Positions 14,801-23,124 are shown, counted from the stretch's first letter. The stretch: 64,000 nucleotides of DNA from Xestospongia muta (GCA_963693285.1 OY848922.1:5010923-5074922); one strand, 5' to 3'. Made by a program: numbers and translations. The notes: generated from the letters alone by a model not told the origin.

Positions 14801-17800
14801 GGGGGAGAGTGTGGTATCTCAATGACTTTTGATGATATTAACTTAAATATTCTATTCATGCTAATATAATTATGCTAATATATTATGGTTTGTAGGTGTG
14901 AAACCATGTGTAGAACTTATAGAATATTCCATTGAGTTTTATATATAAACATGTGTGCATGTGTTTTCTGTGTTCGTTTGTGCTCTCACTTTTCAATCAG
15001 TTGTTTTATATTTGAAGTAGTACATGGATCACTACACTGTTACAGTAATTCTCTTCCTCTTTAGCTCAGTTGCTATGAGAGGGCTATTATAAAATCTATC
15101 TACGTACCCCTTATCCATCCACCAGTGTAAGGACAACTCTGGCTGTGTGGGGTAGCTCAGGTCTAACAAGCTCTGTTGCCCATCCATAGCACATGGCTAC
15201 CTTATAAAGGTAGCCAGACACACTGTCAGCAAGTACAAATGCTATTATATCCCAAGGAGTTGGTTTACCTTTGAGGTACTGTCAAAAACTATCCCTGCCT
15301 TTGAAGGCAATCACTGACTCATCAATAGCCACATGTTGTGAAAGAGTGTAGGATGATTGAAATGCTGGAACTAGATGGTCAAGTAATGGTTCAATCTTAT
15401 CACGTTTCAGATCACCATTGATGTTTCCAATGTGCAATGTTCCAAGAATCTGAAAGAACCTATTCCTTGGGAAGACAGATCTAAAGAAAGGTAGATCAGT
15501 AGTAATGCTTGTTGACCAATAATTTTTCAGATTTTGTAGCTGTGTTATTCCCATATTCAATGACACAGCTAGAAAAACCTTCATTTCATCTATTGTCACT
15601 GATAAACAATCTTCTTGTGACTGACCAGATGGATCTACGTTACTACCAGATGACTGAGTAAATTTTTGGAATGAAAAACTACTTAGCTATTACACAACTT
15701 ATCAGCTCCTACTACTATCCAATGATAATCAGGTACTGTGACACCAATACCTCTGCCTCTCCCAATACTTCTTCCTCTACTTCTTCTTCTCCCAGCACCT
15801 CTTCTTATCACAGAACCTATTTCTATTCTAGTACCTCCCACTTCTGCAGTATCATTTGTCTCATCATTTACATTTTCTTCATCTTGCTCATCATCAAAGC
15901 TATCACTCTCTTCACTATCAACACTATCACTATCATCAAAACCCAATATATGTATTACTTCTGCACTAAACCTTGCCATTGATAATTACTTCTGCCCACT
16001 GATAGTAAGTATGCAAATATTTGTACAGCTGGTTAAATGTGCATTTATATTATTAACCTCGCTGTGCGTGAGCGCATAGCGAGGGTACTGTAGTCTGTTT
16101 GTGTGTGTGTGTGTGTGTGTGTTACCAGGGTTGTTTTTTTGAACTGCTATAACTTGGCAACTGAAGCATTAGCAACTACCAACGTTTAGCATTGAATAGA
16201 AAAACGTGGACTTTACAACAGTAGTATCAAGAACATCGTCAAGGAAAACAGAAGTTTAAAACTCGCAAAAGAATTTTCAGGCTGCAGAAGTCAAGTGCCG
16301 TTTCTCGAAAAGTAAAAAACTTAACGTGGAGATTTTTTAGTATGTTGTAAACAATCTCAGAGGAATACGGATCAGCAAAACAGAAGGCCGTTGGTCGAAG
16401 TAATCGTTAGAAAAGTTCTGAAAAATGTTTTGTGGACTTGGAGTGAAGTAACGCATTCAGGAAACATCTCCAAGCACTGAGAAGACTGCTACTAATAGAT
16501 AATATATCGATTTATATTTGCACTACGGGATGTTTCCAAAGAACGTTTCATCTTCAAGTTACAATAAATTTTGTATATGAAATATTGATACATTTTAAAG
16601 GGTCATGTAAAGACTCAGAGAAACTTTTCATCATGAAAGTAGCACTTAATCTTGCTTGGCAATTGAATGATACTATCACTTACTCAGTTACTGCTTCACA
16701 AACATGGCAAAGCTAGAAATCAAGCAACAATTAATGAGCATATACAGAATGACAAAAATTACCATTTTATAACCACACCTTCTGGAATGTTAATAAATTT
16801 TCTTGCAATAACAAGATCATAGCTGGGCCTAAGCTGGCATAGAATTTATAAATAACTTAGAAACTACAGCGAGGTTCGGCACTTTAGTACCTTTCATTTA
16901 TTGCATGCTTAATATTATTCATTACGTGATGGGCGGGACCATAAATAACTAATAAATGAAGGAGGACCTTCTCTTTGATAAATAAACAAAGGTTAGTTGC
17001 AAAAACAGTCTACTAATGTAATGTCACAAATTCGTGACAATTGTCTCAATTAATAGTACATTTATGTCAATTGTCTCCATTAAATGTACTCATATGTCAT
17101 AAATTTGTGACAATTGTCCTGTAAGGGTTAAACAACAATCACCCTTGAGAAATTTAGAAGGAGGGTTGTTTATGAATTTGAACCATAAATATATGTACAT
17201 ATTAATATTTCTATTTACTTAGCAATGACAGTTTATGTCTCTTTATAAGCTCAATATAACATGTTATTTCAACAAGTTTATGACACTACAAAGAATTGAT
17301 AGGAGAAATACATTTGAAAAGAAAAGTTAAGAGTGATTATTTCATGACACTTTACATTTACATAATATGTACTAGACTCTTATTGTTCATTTTATATACA
17401 TTGAATAGAACAGAGTGTAAAATAGAAGCTTTATTAATATACATACATATATATACTGACCTTAGTAGTATGGTGGATATTCACACCATGCTGAAGTAAC
17501 AAAGTAACAACATCTGTTCTGCCATTTGCTGCTGCTGCTATCAGAGAACTCCATCCATTCTACAATTAATAAGAACAAATTTAATTAAAGACATACATTA
17601 AGTATTAATTTTTAACTACATGTTATTATATTTAACATTATGTACATATTCATGTACATAACATGTACATGTACTTGATATACTGGTCAATTAAGGACTG
17701 GGTATACTCACTTTTTAAAGAATTTAAATGATATATATAATATGATAAAATGTATGTTTGGGAAAAAGAATGATCATTTCATAAAAACTAAGAAATCATT

Positions 17801-20800
17801 AATTCTTAGTCTCAAAGTTGAGTGACTATTGTGGACTTGTTATATTTTAGTATAAATTACATGCATTATTAATGATTTAGAGTACTGCGATTTCTTGACT
17901 TACAGAACTCATAAGCTTCACACTTAATTGAAAGTGCTCACTGTAAAAGTAATGATATTTATTGGTTGCTATGTACATTAGTGGTTGTGTATGTGGATTA
18001 ATGTCATTTATCACATTCCAAAGCTGTGTACAGTAATTGTGAAATGGACAATAATCAATGATGTACATTATTATATCAGTCACATCCAAATCAAAGTATT
18101 TGTTATTAAAGTAATAATATTCATTGATTGCTATGCGCATCAGTGACTCAAAATACTCCATTGATTTCAACACGTACATATTCTTATAGTCAATTCAAAA
18201 TAACATAATTACAATTTTTACCTAATTGCTCATGATTGTTGTAGCCATTGGCAATTTTTATTTTCTTATTATAGGTTTTTAGAAAATGTTACAATGTCAT
18301 TATAGGAAACTATATATGATAGGTAGTACACAGTGGACTGATGTGTATAATAGATACAGATTTTATGAGATATGATATATCATATGAATAGATACTTATA
18401 GATGAAAGGTATATTTTAACTACAACCTACTCAAGTGATCTCCAGTAAATTATTCTGCATCTGCAAACAACAATGTGTCTATTGTGGCTAAGTGAATGCC
18501 CATGCTTGACGCAAAATTGTGTCTATTACATATAATTGGTTAGTACTGTGATAACTGTGTTGTTATTTAAAAGAATCTGGTTCTATTAATTAAACAAGTG
18601 GTAATATTGTAATGTTTACATTCACTGATGTCTCATGTCATGTAAATATAGAATAGTAAAGCTAACAAATACATTTGATGTACAACAGGGGGTGTGGTCA
18701 GACAGTGTGTCTCACTATATAGCAGGTATATTATTATATCTATATTACCACATAGTACACAGTCTACATAATTATGTATTGAAAATATAGTAGTTATGTA
18801 TTGTGTATACATATCAATGTCTAATGTGTAAGCAGTTACTAACTAGTAATAAAAAAATTATAACAATAGTCAAAACAATACAAATCATATGTCACATATA
18901 GAAAGAATAGCTAGAGAGAAAACTAAATAAAGTAATAATTATTACTATAATATTATATTGATACTACTACAGTGAACTACACTTAAAGGACACTGTCAAT
19001 TAACCCTTTAGTAACGAAGGTTGCATATTTGTAAGATATAATGCATAGGCATTGACGAAGAAGGTTACAAACCTTCAACTAAAATGTACCCTGGTATATT
19101 TATTAACAATGCTCATCACAGTAGTTAACATACAAGATGAGAACACAAATAAAATGTTTACATTATAAAAAGTGGATATTGTAACGTGTGGATCATTCTA
19201 AGTAGGAATTTATGGCAGTTTTTTGGTATCTGTCATATTTACACCAGCTGGAAATCTGTAATATATATTATAACTGATAATTATTGTGTAAAGGTGACCT
19301 TATTATGAGTTTCAAAGCTAATGATGTGATCAAAATGGTATCCAATGATTATTGGAATATAGTAGAAATTACTTATGAGTATAATCATAATGATTTTGAT
19401 GAAGAAGATGACTTAGAATATGAGCTAATGGACACTTTTAACAATGAAAGGTAAAGTATAAAATTATAAACACACAGAGTAGTGATAATAATACAGAAAT
19501 GATTCATGGGCAGTGTTTCCCACAGATATTTTGCTAAGTGCTCACAAGGTGTGGTTATAGGTGTGGTTTATAGGTGTGGTCACAATTAAATTTTAAATTA
19601 ATAGTTTAATTAATAAAGCAATAATAAATTAAGTAGTTTGAGTAGCAATGCTTGAAGATGGCTGCGGCTTTCCTGTGAACACTCGTCCTTTATGGTTGCT
19701 GGCCCATTTCTGCATCACTCTCAGAACATTGTCTATCAAGTTCTTGTCAAACTGCATCTTTATGCATATTGCTGTAGGCATGCTGATGTACTGATTGCAA
19801 CCTGAACAATGTACATAGCTCAACAGACCAAATTTCTTTACCACTGGGAGCTGACTTATTCTTATTGTATTTTTCACAAAGCAAGCACATCATACCTTCT
19901 TCTACCAGCTTCAGCCATGTTGTTGGAAGTGCAGCTGACAAGCTATTGCTAGCATTAGAAACCTTTAGCCAGGATGTAGCTTCTTTCCATGATTTTTTGA
20001 ACTTTTGTGTCTTGTCATCAGACTTATCACTATCTCTTATACACCGCCTCTTTGATAACGGAAATACAAAGCCACCAAATAAATCTGCTTGTTTAGCCAT
20101 AACCACAAAAAACGATAGTTTCAATGTAATAATTTTATTATTATTATTGTGAATATTAATAAAATTAAGGGTGTGGTTTTCGTTTAAAGGTTCAAGCGCG
20201 TTAAAAGACGCGTATGACACGCTTTGTGGGAAACACTGTTCATGGGTGAGTTTGTACTTTTGCACAAAGAACAGTTTTCAACACTGATAACCTCATGAAA
20301 AGTTCATAAAGAATTCACCTAACCAATGTAACCAACTATTTTATGACACACTAAATTAATTAATTATGGTACAGTAATGGGCCTGTGCAATTTCATTGAT
20401 AAGTTGTTAAAGAAGACACTTTCATACTATGAACAAAAGGTTATAAGGTGTCTGATATATAGAGAATTTACACTGTATATCAATATAATAATATACTTAC
20501 AACATCAGGTATGGTAGGATCTGCATTTGATTCCAACAGATATTGAACAATATCTATGTATCCATTATGTGATGCCCACCATATACTAGTAGTCTTGTAC
20601 TACATGTAATGATAATAGTAATAGTATAATTATTCATCAATATATCAATAGTACAATCATTATACACACACATACACTGATACATATGTACTTACATGTA
20701 TATTACTATATTGATAAGTAATAATATTAATGATATGTATTATAATATTTGTGACCTAGCTTGGAAAAACCACACATGTTGTACTAAACATTTGAACCAG

Positions 20801-22602
20801 CAGTTGTGTATATACATGGTCATTTCATACATGATCATAACAATCATGGTATCAGGGAAGATCAGTTATTAAATATTTGGATTGTAAAGTTGGTAAACAT
20901 CCTGTACAAAATGGCTACATAGAAAACACGTACATGCAATTGTTTAGTCAAATTATTTTGGGTGCAACATTAAATGTTGCACTAAAACATCTTCCCAAAT
21001 AATGTCACAATTATACACGTACATGTGAAATATGACATCACATATTTAATTTATATCTCATTGAGTAATGTTATCATATTATTAGCTAAATAATATGAAG
21101 TGACAACAAATAGACTGTACACACAGTGAATAATAAATATATGATATCGTCTGGGAACCTATAACCGCATAAAGAAGGAAGAATGCAACTATGTAAAGCC
21201 AGTGTTACATGAACACACTTGCTGTCAATGACCATATAATGATATGTGTAATTATATTCATAGCAAATCAATCAGATTCATAATTTCACAAGTCTTGAAG
21301 CTTCCAAATATGGACATGACCAGGGTACTGTTGTTTTTCTAATGTAATTTGGCTTTTTTCATGAGAATTACACATTCCTTCCTCCTCTGTGAAGCTACAG
21401 GCTCTTATATACTGACTTCAAATGTTTATAAAGCTAGTTACTACTGTATTAACTAAATTGTCATTGGAAAATATTCTTTGAAATTGTATTACAAAATCAG
21501 CTTGAAAAATGGCTCTAATACAATGTGAAGGGTCATTAATGAAAGAATTGACCACACCCCAATAATTAAAGAAACAATCAATGAGCATTTTAGCACATTT
21601 AGTACACCACATCCAAACATTACAACAAATTTACAAGTTGTACTTGATTATAAAATATTAATACAATCTAATACTATAACTTTTTTATTTAAATGGAGTA
21701 CTGTAATCCAGATGGCCACAAGTATGCAGATAAAACAAAAGTAGCTAAGATATCAGATAAACTTGCCACATTGACTCCAATAATGACTTTGTGAAAGTTA
21801 ATAAACATTCAAGCCCCACCCCATAGCAATAGAGTAAGCTATTTATAATATATGCTGTGTCCATTCATTCATATATCTCAAATGTTGTATATAAAATGTT
21901 TTAACTACATGATTAAACTTTGATAAAGACTTTGTAACACACACACATTAATTTATACTAGGTTGATTTAAAGGATATATTGTGATTATTATTATAATAA
22001 CTATATCACTTGTATATCGTATATGTAAATAATTATGATGATTTGATAATGACAAGAACTCTTATCATAAGACAATATCATCTCTGAATAGTACTAAATT
22101 GTGACACATTTACATACCAAATCTTGAGCATTGACATTTGCTCCATTTTGTAAAGCTTGTTTCACTTTATCTAGTTGTCCATTTCTAGCAGACTTAATCA
22201 GTGACGTATTCTAACAAAGATATCAAAGTTAATAAATGTGACATTACACATAAACAAGATCATATACAACATAGTTTATAATACAGTAGACATAATATTA
22301 TAGAAGACATACTATAACAAGAGTACAGTAACTACTAATATAGTACATTGTACTAAGTATATGGACATGACCTATATACAAACTATAGGGTCAAGTACAT
22401 ACGTTACTTATATTAGATCAGATAACCTAAAGTAATCCACCAGGTCATGTTTAGTTTAGATAGAGGGAATATCTTGTATTGGGTAGGATTACTGAGTGGA
22501 CTGGACAAAGCTGACCAAAGTTATTAAGTGTTAGTTAATGAATACTTCATTTTAGTCTACTTAGTATACTTTATAAGTACTTACCAATGTTTTTTGATCC
22601 AT
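997..22602 (-). CDS. Ankyrin-repeat gene, six exons seen
   Basis: Six minus-strand exons join in phase 0: 22585-22602 (start MDQKTL), 22118-22210, 20501-20599, 17461-17559, 6728-6826 and 997-1095. The last four are each exactly 99 nt, which is one 33-residue ankyrin repeat per exon. All have AG acceptors and GT donors (GTAAGT, GTATG, GTAAG, GTCAG, GTATG, GTATG). Typical ankyrin signatures are visible: [20 protein letters not shown] in exon 2, [16 protein letters not shown] in exon 3, [16 protein letters not shown] in exon 4, and [14 protein letters not shown] in exon 6. Ankyrin repeats bind proteins; the partner is unknown. Introns grow from 375 nt to 10.6 kb because transposons fill them. 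No stop codon is seen after exon 6, so the gene probably continues left of the window. Exons 5 and 6 are products of a recent segmental duplication. Confidence 0.85.
1441..2610 (+). pseudogene. Ty3/Gypsy gag-protease relic A
   Basis: On the plus strand the Gag capsid region is visible (ANDV, VCGLL, then [10 protein letters not shown] in broken frames). A CCHC zinc knuckle follows with [14 protein letters not shown] intact; the first knuckle has lost its histidine and hits a stop. The protease sits in the open frame 2060-2455. Its active site reads DIG where retroviral-type aspartic proteases have DTG, so it should be dead. The element stops just before the reverse transcriptase. Confidence 0.8.
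3085..3198 (+). promoter_or_regulatory. CpG-containing promoter-like patch
   Basis: In otherwise AT-only surroundings this patch has a palindromic CRE (TGACGTCA near 3088) and a YY1-like GCCATCTTG (near 3131). It lies just after the duplicated segment ends and just before the open frame starting at 3202. Promoter function is inference. Confidence 0.35.
3202..3381 (+). CDS. Small ORF, 59 aa, unnamed
   Basis: An ATG at 3202 opens a 59-codon frame ending in TAA at 3381. It contains [18 protein letters not shown] and a later Cys pair (ECAC). The G+C content is higher than in neighbouring DNA. The GKWYSR wording resembles segments preceding PHD-type fingers in transposon-associated proteins, but no finger follows here. 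It may be a relic rather than a gene. Confidence 0.35.
   Translation: MQHETPMFIKLGVLPELLGKWYSREPVASISSTGNEQVEECACVDVMVLLRVEMIHPDM
3730..3895 (-). pseudogene. HTH end of a DDE transposase
   Basis: One minus frame reads [10 protein letters not shown], then a Lys/Gln-rich stretch, then [19 protein letters not shown]. This is the helix-turn-helix pattern seen at the N-terminus of Tc1/pogo-like or related DDE transposases (ATGxSxxxxxxxxKE). The frame breaks soon after into an A-rich stretch. The family is uncertain. Confidence 0.45.
4413..4470 (+). CDS. Candidate 58-nt exon with CPLC motif
   Basis: Between an ACAG acceptor and a perfect GTAAGT donor one frame reads [22 protein letters not shown]-like TGATGACGTT lies within it. 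No linked exon was found on either side, so this may be a lone relic exon or a chance match. The CPLC pair could belong to a zinc-binding domain. Confidence 0.3.
4773..4798. repeat. GT microsatellite
   Basis: A short pure GT run lies just beyond the left edge of a piggyBac C-terminal relic. Confidence 0.9.
4861..5130 (-). pseudogene. piggyBac C-terminal Cys-rich domain
   Basis: One continuous minus frame contains [18 protein letters not shown] and then [19 protein letters not shown] followed by a YHT end. This matches the zinc-binding C-terminal domain of piggyBac transposases (CxxC...YxCxxC...LCxxxCFxxYH). The catalytic domain is missing to the right. No TTAA-flanked terminal repeat is evident next to it. 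Confidence 0.75.
5200..5770. other. Unassigned stretch with overlapping ORFs
   Basis: Two overlapping frames on opposite strands (5299-5592 plus and 5340-5567 minus) are open, but neither shows a motif I recognise or a convincing splice site. The base composition is less AT-rich than the surroundings, which suggests an old transposon-derived coding piece. Confidence 0.3.
5773..5888. repeat. AT/ATGT microsatellites
   Basis: Two TA runs flank a short unique stretch, followed by about eight ATGT units. They abut the C-terminal end of a piggyBac relic. Confidence 0.9.
5880..6600 (-). mobile_element. Internally deleted piggyBac relic
   Basis: This is the duplicated counterpart of the relic at 243-862. 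Here, however, the motif YMSKKANK of the active-site region runs straight into the C-terminal zinc domain ([20 protein letters not shown], then [11 protein letters not shown]). The central catalytic region has been deleted in frame. The first Cys pair reads CIVF instead of CxxC. Such internally deleted copies are typical of non-autonomous piggyBac derivatives. Confidence 0.75.
6728..6826 (-). CDS. Ankyrin gene exon 5 (duplicated copy)
   Basis: This 99-nt phase-0 exon has a TTACAG acceptor and a GTATG donor. It encodes [18 protein letters not shown] and [14 protein letters not shown]. It is nearly identical to exon 6, and the surrounding intron sequence matches too, so the two arose by duplication of the whole segment. 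Confidence 0.88.
7178..8460 (+). pseudogene. Ty3/Gypsy gag-protease-RT relic B
   Basis: This is the duplicated copy of relic A. The protease reading frame (7821-8051) keeps the DTG catalytic triad but has lost an internal stretch after the conserved HTEYKRL. Beyond 8230 the start of a reverse transcriptase is readable in broken frames ([15 protein letters not shown], then [13 protein letters not shown], then VRICDDY). It ends in decay near 8460. Confidence 0.8.
8470..9570. other. Sequence present only in copy B
   Basis: No gene is seen. Near 9300-9480 it shares pieces such as 'tgctatactaag' followed by 'caaggttctgattga' with 39990-40060, so it contains a member of a dispersed repeat. Confidence 0.45.
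10390..11148 (-). mobile_element. piggyBac relic (C-terminal half)
   Basis: On the minus strand, from 11148 downwards, the order is: a frame with [13 protein letters not shown], then [11 protein letters not shown], then [13 protein letters not shown], then the C-terminal Cys region ([18 protein letters not shown]). Each is a piggyBac landmark in the expected order. Several stop codons and frame changes show it is dead. It lies inside the long intron between ankyrin exons 4 and 5. Confidence 0.78.
11240..11575 (+). pseudogene. Gypsy reverse-transcriptase fragment
   Basis: On the plus strand [20 protein letters not shown] is the conserved LPFG..SAP..FQ block of Ty3/Gypsy reverse transcriptase, followed by decayed continuations to about 11575 in shifting frames. 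It lies immediately upstream of a second, separate Gypsy pol region, so two elements sit side by side. Confidence 0.7.
14180..14345 (-). mobile_element. piggyBac fragment inside Gypsy integrase
   Basis: A minus-strand piece with [19 protein letters not shown] and [11 protein letters not shown] matches the piggyBac at 15475-15600 almost base for base. It interrupts the integrase just after [10 protein letters not shown], so the middle of the integrase core is missing and replaced. Confidence 0.8.
14810..15036 (+). repeat. 3' LTR of the Gypsy element
   Basis: The LTR begins TGTGGTATCTC right after the polypurine tract and ends GATCACTACA, giving TG...CA termini with imperfect inverted ends. 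Length is 227 bp. It contains a TATATAAA-type box near 14940. Its right end abuts a minus-strand piggyBac relic. Confidence 0.75.
15040..15985 (-). mobile_element. piggyBac relic, N-terminal two-thirds
   Basis: A start at 15979 opens an acidic then Arg/Gly-rich N-terminus ([18 protein letters not shown], later [19 protein letters not shown]). The open frame 15282-15599 follows with [32 protein letters not shown] and [13 protein letters not shown]. After a frame break come [17 protein letters not shown] and a decayed end near 15040. The family's first catalytic Asp context (DES) is kept. The C-terminal domain is absent, cut at the Gypsy LTR. Confidence 0.85.
16053..16912. mobile_element. Hairpin-ended non-autonomous element
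   Basis: The left end, after TTAA, is a near-perfect hairpin: CCTCGCTGTGCG, a 4-nt loop, then CGCATAGCGAGG. The right end has CTACAGCGAGG followed by a second small hairpin GGCAC-TTTA-GTACC, and another TTAA lies at 16909. The right-end sequence recurs at 57385-57470, where the small hairpin is perfect (GGCACTTTAGTGCC). A TG microsatellite lies inside at 16096-16123. No coding frame is present. The class is uncertain: a foldback or MITE-type element is most likely. Confidence 0.55.
17028..17131 (-). repeat. piggyBac-type terminal repeat with TTAA
   Basis: Read on the minus strand from 17131 the sequence begins TTAACCCTTACAGGAC and then TTGTCACAAATTTATGAC. TTAA followed by CCCTT is the standard piggyBac terminus. 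An internal copy of the TTGTCACGAATTTGTGAC palindrome lies near 17030. This is probably the 5' end of the minus-strand piggyBac at 15040-15985, separated from it by the hairpin element. Confidence 0.6.
17461..17559 (-). CDS. Ankyrin gene exon 4
   Basis: This 99-nt phase-0 exon begins after a GTAG acceptor and ends with AAG before GTCAG. It encodes [18 protein letters not shown] followed by a typical LLLQHGVNI second helix and turn. Confidence 0.88.
17877..18179 (-). CDS. 100-codon ORF with internal repeat, unnamed
   Basis: A 100-codon minus frame starts at 18179 and lies in the intron between ankyrin exons 3 and 4. It is Tyr/Asn/Ile-rich and contains two related units about 54 residues apart: [20 protein letters not shown] and [20 protein letters not shown]. 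The DNA shows the same 162-nt repeat. No known domain is recognised. It may be an old duplicated exon or a chance frame in AT-rich DNA. Confidence 0.35.
   Translation of the reverse strand: MYVLKSMEYFESLMRIAINEYYYFNNKYFDLDVTDIIMYIIDYCPFHNYCTQLWNVINDINPHTQPLMYIATNKYHYFYSEHFQLSVKLMSSVSQEIAVL
18190..18990. other. Intron sequence without features
   Basis: AT-rich intronic DNA. I see no gene, transposon motif or structured repeat here. Confidence 0.5.
19000..19454 (+). mobile_element. piggyBac-like 5' end with 49-codon ORF
   Basis: TTAACCCTTTAGTAACG at 19000 is a piggyBac-type terminus. Downstream an ATG at 19305 opens 49 codons ending at 19454. The frame starts [17 protein letters not shown] and contains an acidic stretch ([11 protein letters not shown]), as piggyBac N-termini do (compare [18 protein letters not shown] at 15979). 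The stop overlaps a GTAAAG donor-like site, so it could instead be a first exon. No catalytic region follows before a hAT insertion. Confidence 0.5.
19511..20238 (-). mobile_element. 728-bp hAT element with perfect TSD
   Basis: The ends are inverted repeats CAGTGTTTCCCACA and TGTGGGAAACACTG. They are flanked on both sides by the identical octamer TTCATGGG (19503-19510 and 20239-20246), the 8-bp target duplication of hAT transposons. The inside keeps only the 5' coding part, a BED/TTF-type zinc finger region on the minus strand, so it is an internally deleted, non-autonomous copy. Subterminal GGTGTGGTTATAGGTGTGGTT repeats are typical of transposase binding sites. It lies in an ankyrin-gene intron. 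Confidence 0.9.
19747..20100 (-). CDS. Truncated hAT transposase, TTF-type zinc finger
   Basis: The start [14 protein letters not shown] at 20100 leads through a basic stretch to [15 protein letters not shown], then MMCLLCEKY and a His-containing end ([13 protein letters not shown]). This is the zinc-finger head of C17orf113/ZNF862-like hAT proteins, which binds DNA. The RNase-H-like catalytic domain and dimerisation domain are absent. The upstream frame extension to 20265 crosses the terminal repeat, so the ATG at 20100 is preferred. A leftover downstream frame (19629-19877) shows decay. Confidence 0.7.
   Translation of the reverse strand: MAKQADLFGGFVFPLSKRRCIRDSDKSDDKTQKFKKSWKEATSWLKVSNASNSLSAALPTTWLKLVEEGMMCLLCEKYNKNKSAPSGKEIWSVELCTLFRLQSVHQHAYSNMHKDAV
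20501..20599 (-). CDS. Ankyrin gene exon 3
   Basis: This 99-nt phase-0 exon lies between a TGTAG acceptor and a GTAAG donor. Its repeat is unusual in having SIWWASHNG where TPLHxAAxxG is expected, followed by the standard DIVQYLLE helix. Confidence 0.85.
20620..22110. other. Ankyrin intron, no features
   Basis: AT-rich intron between exons 2 and 3. Short minus frames occur (21086-21271, 21418-21612) but have no recognisable motif or splice context. Confidence 0.5.
22118..22210 (-). CDS. Ankyrin gene exon 2
   Basis: This 93-nt exon begins after a TTAG acceptor and ends at GTATG. It encodes 31 residues starting [11 protein letters not shown], a capping-type first ankyrin repeat that ends in GANVNAQDL. 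Confidence 0.85.
22585..22602 (-). CDS. Ankyrin gene exon 1 (start codon)
   Basis: An ATG at 22602 is followed by five codons (MDQKTL) and a GTAAGT donor. The 18-nt exon joins in phase 0 to the next ankyrin exon at 22210. I chose it because it is the only nearby ATG with a consensus donor in the right phase. Confidence 0.7.
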
Positions 22603-22806
22603 TGTAAAACAGGGAACAAGATAAAGGACCACACCCAAATTATAGAGGCGTGGTTATGATGTTATGGGTGTGGTATTATGTATGGTATCTGCTGCTCGTG
22701 TCGTAAGCGAATCACTCAAACTTCTGAACTATCTTCATTATTATACATACACTATTAACTGCTGTACTAGTATCTTACTATCTATGATCTAAAGAAACTC
22801 TCAGTA
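22603..22806. promoter_or_regulatory. Bidirectional promoter between divergent genes
   Basis: These 204 bp separate the start codon of the minus-strand ankyrin gene (22602) from that of a plus-strand membrane-protein gene (22807). The gap contains a CpG-bearing patch around 'gctcgtgtcgtaagcg' and a TGGGTGTGGT repeat near 22665, but no classical TATA box in both directions. A shared promoter is inferred from spacing. Confidence 0.5.
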
Positions 22807-23078
22807 ATGTGTAAGCAATATGTCAATATCTGGTATTCACTGTGTAACGTATTCCTTTACTCAGTGGATAGTTTCCTATACTTCATAATTCCTATTGCTG
22901 TGGTTGTATTGGGATTAAAGTGTTGTTTGTTGTGGTGGAGAATACATTATTATCAACAAGTATGATGTCATTTTAATGTTGTCTGTTAGTTTATATAATC
23001 CTTACAGAGAAGACAAGCTCAACTTGCTAGGCAGGCCCAGATTAGGCAAATAGCAATTACAAGAGAACAAAATGCTAA
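22807..23078 (+). CDS. Small single-pass membrane protein, 5' exons
   Basis: Exon 1 (22807-22959, 51 codons) begins MCKQYVNIWYSLCNVF and has one strong membrane segment (FLYFIIPIAVVVLGLKCCLL) followed by WWRIHYYQQ. After a 48-nt intron (GTATG...TTACAG) exon 2 (23008-23078) continues with RRQAQLARQAQIRQIAITRE, a charged, probably helical tail, and ends in phase 2 at GTTAGT. The topology suggests an anchored protein with a cytoplasmic coiled region. The next exon is uncertain: a helical frame at 23924-24000 (LQLKQDELEGLLNPTLQGYL) fits in character but not in phase. The protein is unrecognised. It is divergent from the ankyrin gene. Confidence 0.65.
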
Positions 23079-23124
23079 GTTAGTTCTATTAATATCAATG
23101 TATAGAATTATTAACCCTCACAGC

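Larger units (their letters stand above)
11586..15036 (+). mobile_element. Ty3/Gypsy element, 5'-truncated and disabled
   Basis: The plus strand carries pol domains in order. Protease at 11837-12085 has DMGA in place of DTGA. Reverse transcriptase runs from about 12300 to 13010, with YLDN where the catalytic YLDD belongs and three in-frame stops. RNase H at 13060-13478 has TFASRTL and [10 protein letters not shown] but lacks a short piece after YGLGV. Integrase zinc finger and core start follow at 13782-14180 ([22 protein letters not shown]), then a piggyBac insert, then the integrase C-terminus at 14400-14645 ([20 protein letters not shown]). A polypurine tract (AAAGGGGGGAGAG) and a 3' LTR close it. 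No 5' LTR is present. It is dead. Confidence 0.88.

Noticed and set aside
15060..15110. tRNA-like start 'tagctcagttgctatgagag'
   Set aside because: No acceptor stem or T-loop follows, and the region reads as decayed piggyBac coding sequence.
15671..16079. Two Ser/Thr/Pro/Leu-rich plus-strand ORFs
   Set aside because: They are shadows of the acidic and Arg-rich piggyBac N-terminus on the minus strand.
16053..16912. Helitron
   Set aside because: It has a terminal hairpin but no TC start, no CTRR end and no A-T insertion context.
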